Origin: JBIKIW01 sp044361365
GTDB taxonomy: Bacteria; Patescibacteriota; JACMRA01
Assembly (NCBI GenBank): GCA_044361365.1
Contig: JBIKIW010000062.1
Span: forward strand, 1-6,549
Reading direction: 5' to 3'
DNA: 6,549 nucleotides
The notes beneath the pieces were generated by a model. The model made no database searches. It saw only the letters and a program-made list of their open reading frames with translations, and was not told the origin of the DNA. The translations under genes were made by a program, and so were the position numbers. Shown here in pieces: positions 5,140 through 6,549 of this stretch. Numbering within the stretch: the stretch's first letter is position 1; every line of letters starts with the position of its first letter.

Positions 5140-5369
5140 AAAATGTGGTAAGAATAATTATTGTTTTACTTGGAAGTGAATAAATGGCAAGATTGGCTAC
5201 GATAGATTACTGAATAAACTTTTTTAAATTGTAATTAATTCTTTGGTTTTAGCCTACTCTTAAAGTTAAGAGTCGTGGGACGCGAAATCATTAAATAGTC
5301 AATTTTTTACAGCTTTGTAACAAAAAAGCACTTTTCGCCACTATAGAGTTACATACTAAATTAAAACTT
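5140..5369. other. Divergent intergenic spacer
   Basis: These 230 bp separate two genes read outward, so promoters for both should lie here. I found no -35/-10 pair close to consensus in either direction. The notable site is the dyad listed at 5256-5273. No small RNA or additional gene is supported. Confidence 0.5.
5256..5273. promoter_or_regulatory. 18-bp dyad, candidate operator
   Basis: ACTCTTAA (5256-5263) and TTAAGAGT (5266-5273) are perfect inverted copies around a 2-bp centre (AG). The site lies about 115 bp from the start of the membrane-protein gene and 97 bp from that of the exported-protein gene. The short centre suits a dimeric DNA-binding regulator better than an RNA hairpin. 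Which gene it would control is unknown. Confidence 0.4.
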
Positions 5370-6437
5370 ATGTCTAAAACCCCAATCTTTTCATTTAAAA
5401 AAATTATATTTATATCGTTTATAAGCTTAATCCTAATATTGGTTTTCAGTATTCTGTTAAATTTAACAATCGGTGGCTTAACCAAAAACTGCAATTTTAA
5501 TAAATCTTGTAGAACTGATTGGGATTATCCACCAGCTCTCCCAGATCCATCCACTCCAATTAGCTATAATTCAAACTGCAATCTACCTCCGCAAGGAAAT
5601 TCTAAGGCTGACATTAGAAACAGAATGACAGCACTCTACGCTTGTTCAATCCAAAGTCATCTGGAAAAATATAAGGATAAGAAAATTACCCTTGAAAATG
5701 GCAAAACTCAGAGCGAATTAATTCAGCAACTTTTTGAAACTGATCAAATTGAAACTAATTGGCTAACTTATGACTCGGGTAATTGGAAAATTTATTCTTG
5801 GAATCCAAAATCAGATCAAGTTTTTCAAAATGAAAATTACCAAGTTCATTCTGATATGTTTGCAGGCTTAATGGAATCTCCAGGTAAAGGTTCAAAAGGT
5901 ATGAATATGTCTACAGTAATCCAACAAGCTCAGACTCTAGAAATGATTTTGGCTGAGCTGGAAGTGGTGATTAAAGTTGGCGATAAATTTGAAGCTCTGA
6001 ATTACAAACATATTTTAGCAATCACAGGATTTGAAACTGAAGCTCAAATGTTAGATTTTGTACTTATTCATAATAAGCTTTTGGGTCATAAAACTTGGCA
6101 AAAAGGTAGTGATACAAGGTTTGATTCTGAAATTAGAAATTCTACGCCACTTTTGTTTTTACAGGATTACCAATTTAGTAACATACGAGATAAAAAAGGT
6201 GAAGTTAAGCTCCAGGACAAAGATCAGCTCCCAGAAAGAGAAGATTTGTTGTTTGGCTGTCGTAAAGAATATAGTGCGAACCTCAAAACTGAAATAAATT
6301 TGGATAAAAAAGAGATTATCTATTTTGCTCACCCGAACCAAAATTCACTTTCTAAAATTAAGCTATGGTTTGAAAATAATGATCTAAAATATGAGGTAAA
6401 AAACGAGTTGAATTGTAATTATGATATTCTCTGTTAA
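5370..6437 (+). CDS. Single-pass membrane-anchored exported protein of unknown function
   Basis: I do not recognise this 355-residue protein. Residues 1-11 are short and basic (FSFKK), followed by one strongly hydrophobic helix at about 12-34 that would act as signal-anchor, leaving some 320 residues outside. There is no lipobox cysteine straight after the helix and no sorting motif. Seven cysteines (41, 47, 70, 92, 297, 349, 355) all lie on the external side, so disulfide bonds are possible, three of them linking the start and end of the domain at most. A Pro-rich segment (54-63) follows the membrane helix. Residues 155-240 look helical and could be a folded core, with the motifs SDMFAGLMESPGKGSKGMNMS (161-181) and ILAITGFETEAQMLDF (215-230). 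The GSKGMNMS part looks loop-like. The start is ATG 5370; the upstream sequence is AT-rich without a ribosome site. Confidence 0.75.
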   Translation: MSKTPIFSFKKIIFISFISLILILVFSILLNLTIGGLTKNCNFNKSCRTDWDYPPALPDPSTPISYNSNCNLPPQGNSKADIRNRMTALYACSIQSHLEKYKDKKITLENGKTQSELIQQLFETDQIETNWLTYDSGNWKIYSWNPKSDQVFQNENYQVHSDMFAGLMESPGKGSKGMNMSTVIQQAQTLEMILAELEVVIKVGDKFEALNYKHILAITGFETEAQMLDFVLIHNKLLGHKTWQKGSDTRFDSEIRNSTPLLFLQDYQFSNIRDKKGEVKLQDKDQLPEREDLLFGCRKEYSANLKTEINLDKKEIIYFAHPNQNSLSKIKLWFENNDLKYEVKNELNCNYDILC

Positions 6438-6458
6438 ATCGTTTAAAAACAAAGGAAC

Positions 6459-6488
6459 TAGACTAGTTAGCAAACACTAACTAAACTA
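6459..6488 (+). terminator. Weak terminator-like hairpin after the exported-protein gene
   Basis: TAGTTAG (6464-6470) pairs with CTAACTA (6477-6483) over a 6-nt loop. TAG (6459-6461) can pair with CTA (6486-6488) across a 2x2 internal loop. It begins 22 bp past the stop codon at 6437, a typical place for a terminator. The stem is AT-rich, and only a short ATTT follows instead of a full U-run, so termination strength is doubtful. Confidence 0.3.
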
Positions 6489-6549
6489 ATTTCTATGATA
6501 TACAGATAAAGATTAAGCAATTACAATTTAAAAAAAATAATTCATCATT

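Overview
The window looks like chromosomal DNA from a low-GC bacterium, most plausibly a member of the Candidate Phyla Radiation (Patescibacteria). Three things point there. A free-standing VirB4-N/TraC-like protein is a common type IV secretion/pilus gene in those genomes. A surface protein joins a Pro/Gln/Asn-rich cytoplasmic half, one membrane helix, a Ser-rich linker and thrombospondin-3-like calcium loops. None of the genes has a clear Shine-Dalgarno sequence. The standard genetic code fits: TAA, TAG and TGA are all used as stops and tryptophans are TGG. The lineage is an inference from memory of gene families, not a computed placement.

Layout. Positions 1-270 hold no gene I can support, only one imperfect hairpin. 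Positions 271-1722 (minus) encode the repeat-rich surface protein, driven by a near-consensus promoter (TTGACA, 17 bp, TATACT) whose -10 box lies in an 8-bp-arm dyad. A TraC-like gene diverges from it at 1804-2493 (plus, GTG start). Positions 2494-3051 are non-coding and full of repeats: five diverged copies of a 26-nt hairpin unit, three on one strand and two on the other, plus a GC-rich hairpin block. Next comes 3052-3852 (plus), which encodes only the C-terminal domain of dihydroxy-acid dehydratase (IlvD) behind about 63 unrecognised residues. Converging on it are a small hypothetical gene (3942-4190, minus) and, upstream of that on the same strand, a polytopic membrane protein with weak LysE/CadD-type transporter features (4255-5139, minus). 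After a 230-bp divergent spacer with a near-perfect 18-bp dyad comes a single-pass, cysteine-bearing exported protein of unknown function (5370-6437, plus). The window ends in a 112-bp AT-rich spacer with a weak hairpin.

How the genes work together. There is no single pathway. Three of the six genes are membrane proteins or have an envelope link, but the TraC-like gene has no VirB4 or PrgI neighbour here, and the IlvD domain lacks the iron-sulfur half of the enzyme. The points most worth pursuing are the isolated IlvD swivel domain, the hairpin repeats whose stems vary but still pair, and the very recent 137-bp internal duplication in the surface protein gene.
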